Assembly (NCBI GenBank): GCA_021811085.1
Contig: JAJZPQ010000037.1
Coordinates: forward strand, 1 to 34,046
Source: Pseudomonadota bacterium
Lineage (GTDB): Bacteria; Pseudomonadota; Gammaproteobacteria; Burkholderiales; SG8-39
Length of the DNA stretch: 34,046 nt
Reading direction: 5' to 3'
Under the pieces are notes generated by a model. It saw only the letters and a list, made by a program, of their open reading frames with translations. It was not told the origin of the DNA and searched no databases. Below are positions 34,043-34,046 of this stretch, piece by piece; the stretch's first letter is position 1; every line of letters begins with the position of its first letter. Made by a program: the position numbers and the translations under genes.

Positions 34043-34046
34043 CTAG

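Overview
The window is high-GC, densely coded DNA from a Gram-negative bacterium. It is devoted mostly to lipopolysaccharide (LPS) and O-antigen-type surface glycan synthesis. A betaproteobacterium is the best guess. The reasons are the run waaC-waaA / tolC-rhodanese-PCMT / thiC with a TPP riboswitch, the gene style, and near-universal G or C at third codon positions. This placement is inference; there is no rRNA or tRNA gene here to test it.

Region 1 (1-11079, + strand) is one tightly packed operon. It starts inside an msbA-type lipid A flippase gene cut by the left edge. Then come a GT4 glycosyltransferase, an O-antigen ligase/polymerase-like membrane protein, a second GT4, an FkbM methyltransferase, a GT9 heptosyltransferase-like protein, a third GT4, a class II glutamine amidotransferase of the AsnB type, and another GT9. 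Gaps are 27 bp or less and several stops and starts overlap.

Region 2 (24152 down to 11027, - strand) is a second long operon that converges on the first, with a 53-bp 3' overlap. In order of transcription it encodes a second AsnB-type amidotransferase, a WaaE-like GT2, a Wzx-type flippase, three consecutive SAM-fold (methyltransferase-like) proteins including a DUF268 protein, a GT11 fucosyltransferase-like enzyme, a GT2, a GT4, and a WbpV-WbpL-WbpM-like trio. The trio would make the first UDP-sugar and load it on undecaprenyl phosphate. The part around 18.7-21.5 kb is clearly more AT-rich than its surroundings and looks like an exchanged serotype cassette.

Region 3 (24153-26519, + strand) starts from a compact divergent promoter region and carries waaC (heptosyltransferase I) and waaA (Kdo transferase), the inner-core genes.

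Region 4 (26571-28895, - strand) holds a TolC-type outer membrane protein, a single-domain rhodanese and a divergent isoaspartyl-methyltransferase-like protein. A perfect hairpin separates it from waaA.

Region 5 (28896-34046) has a CRP-type palindrome, a TPP riboswitch and thiC, then a perfect 16-bp inverted repeat, then uppP (undecaprenyl-pyrophosphate phosphatase) with a possible leaderless start. Next is a cytoplasmic gamma-glutamyltransferase-like Ntn hydrolase on the - strand. At the right edge there is an unrecognised, probably truncated reading frame.

Together the genes describe LPS assembly: inner core (waaC, waaA), outer core or decoration (the + operon), lipid-linked O-unit synthesis and flipping (the - operon), ligation, lipid A export, and lipid carrier recycling (uppP). 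No Wzz chain-length regulator and no second Wzy-like polymerase gene are visible. Nothing here looks like a wholly new system. The most unusual part is the three-gene SAM-fold cassette next to the flippase.
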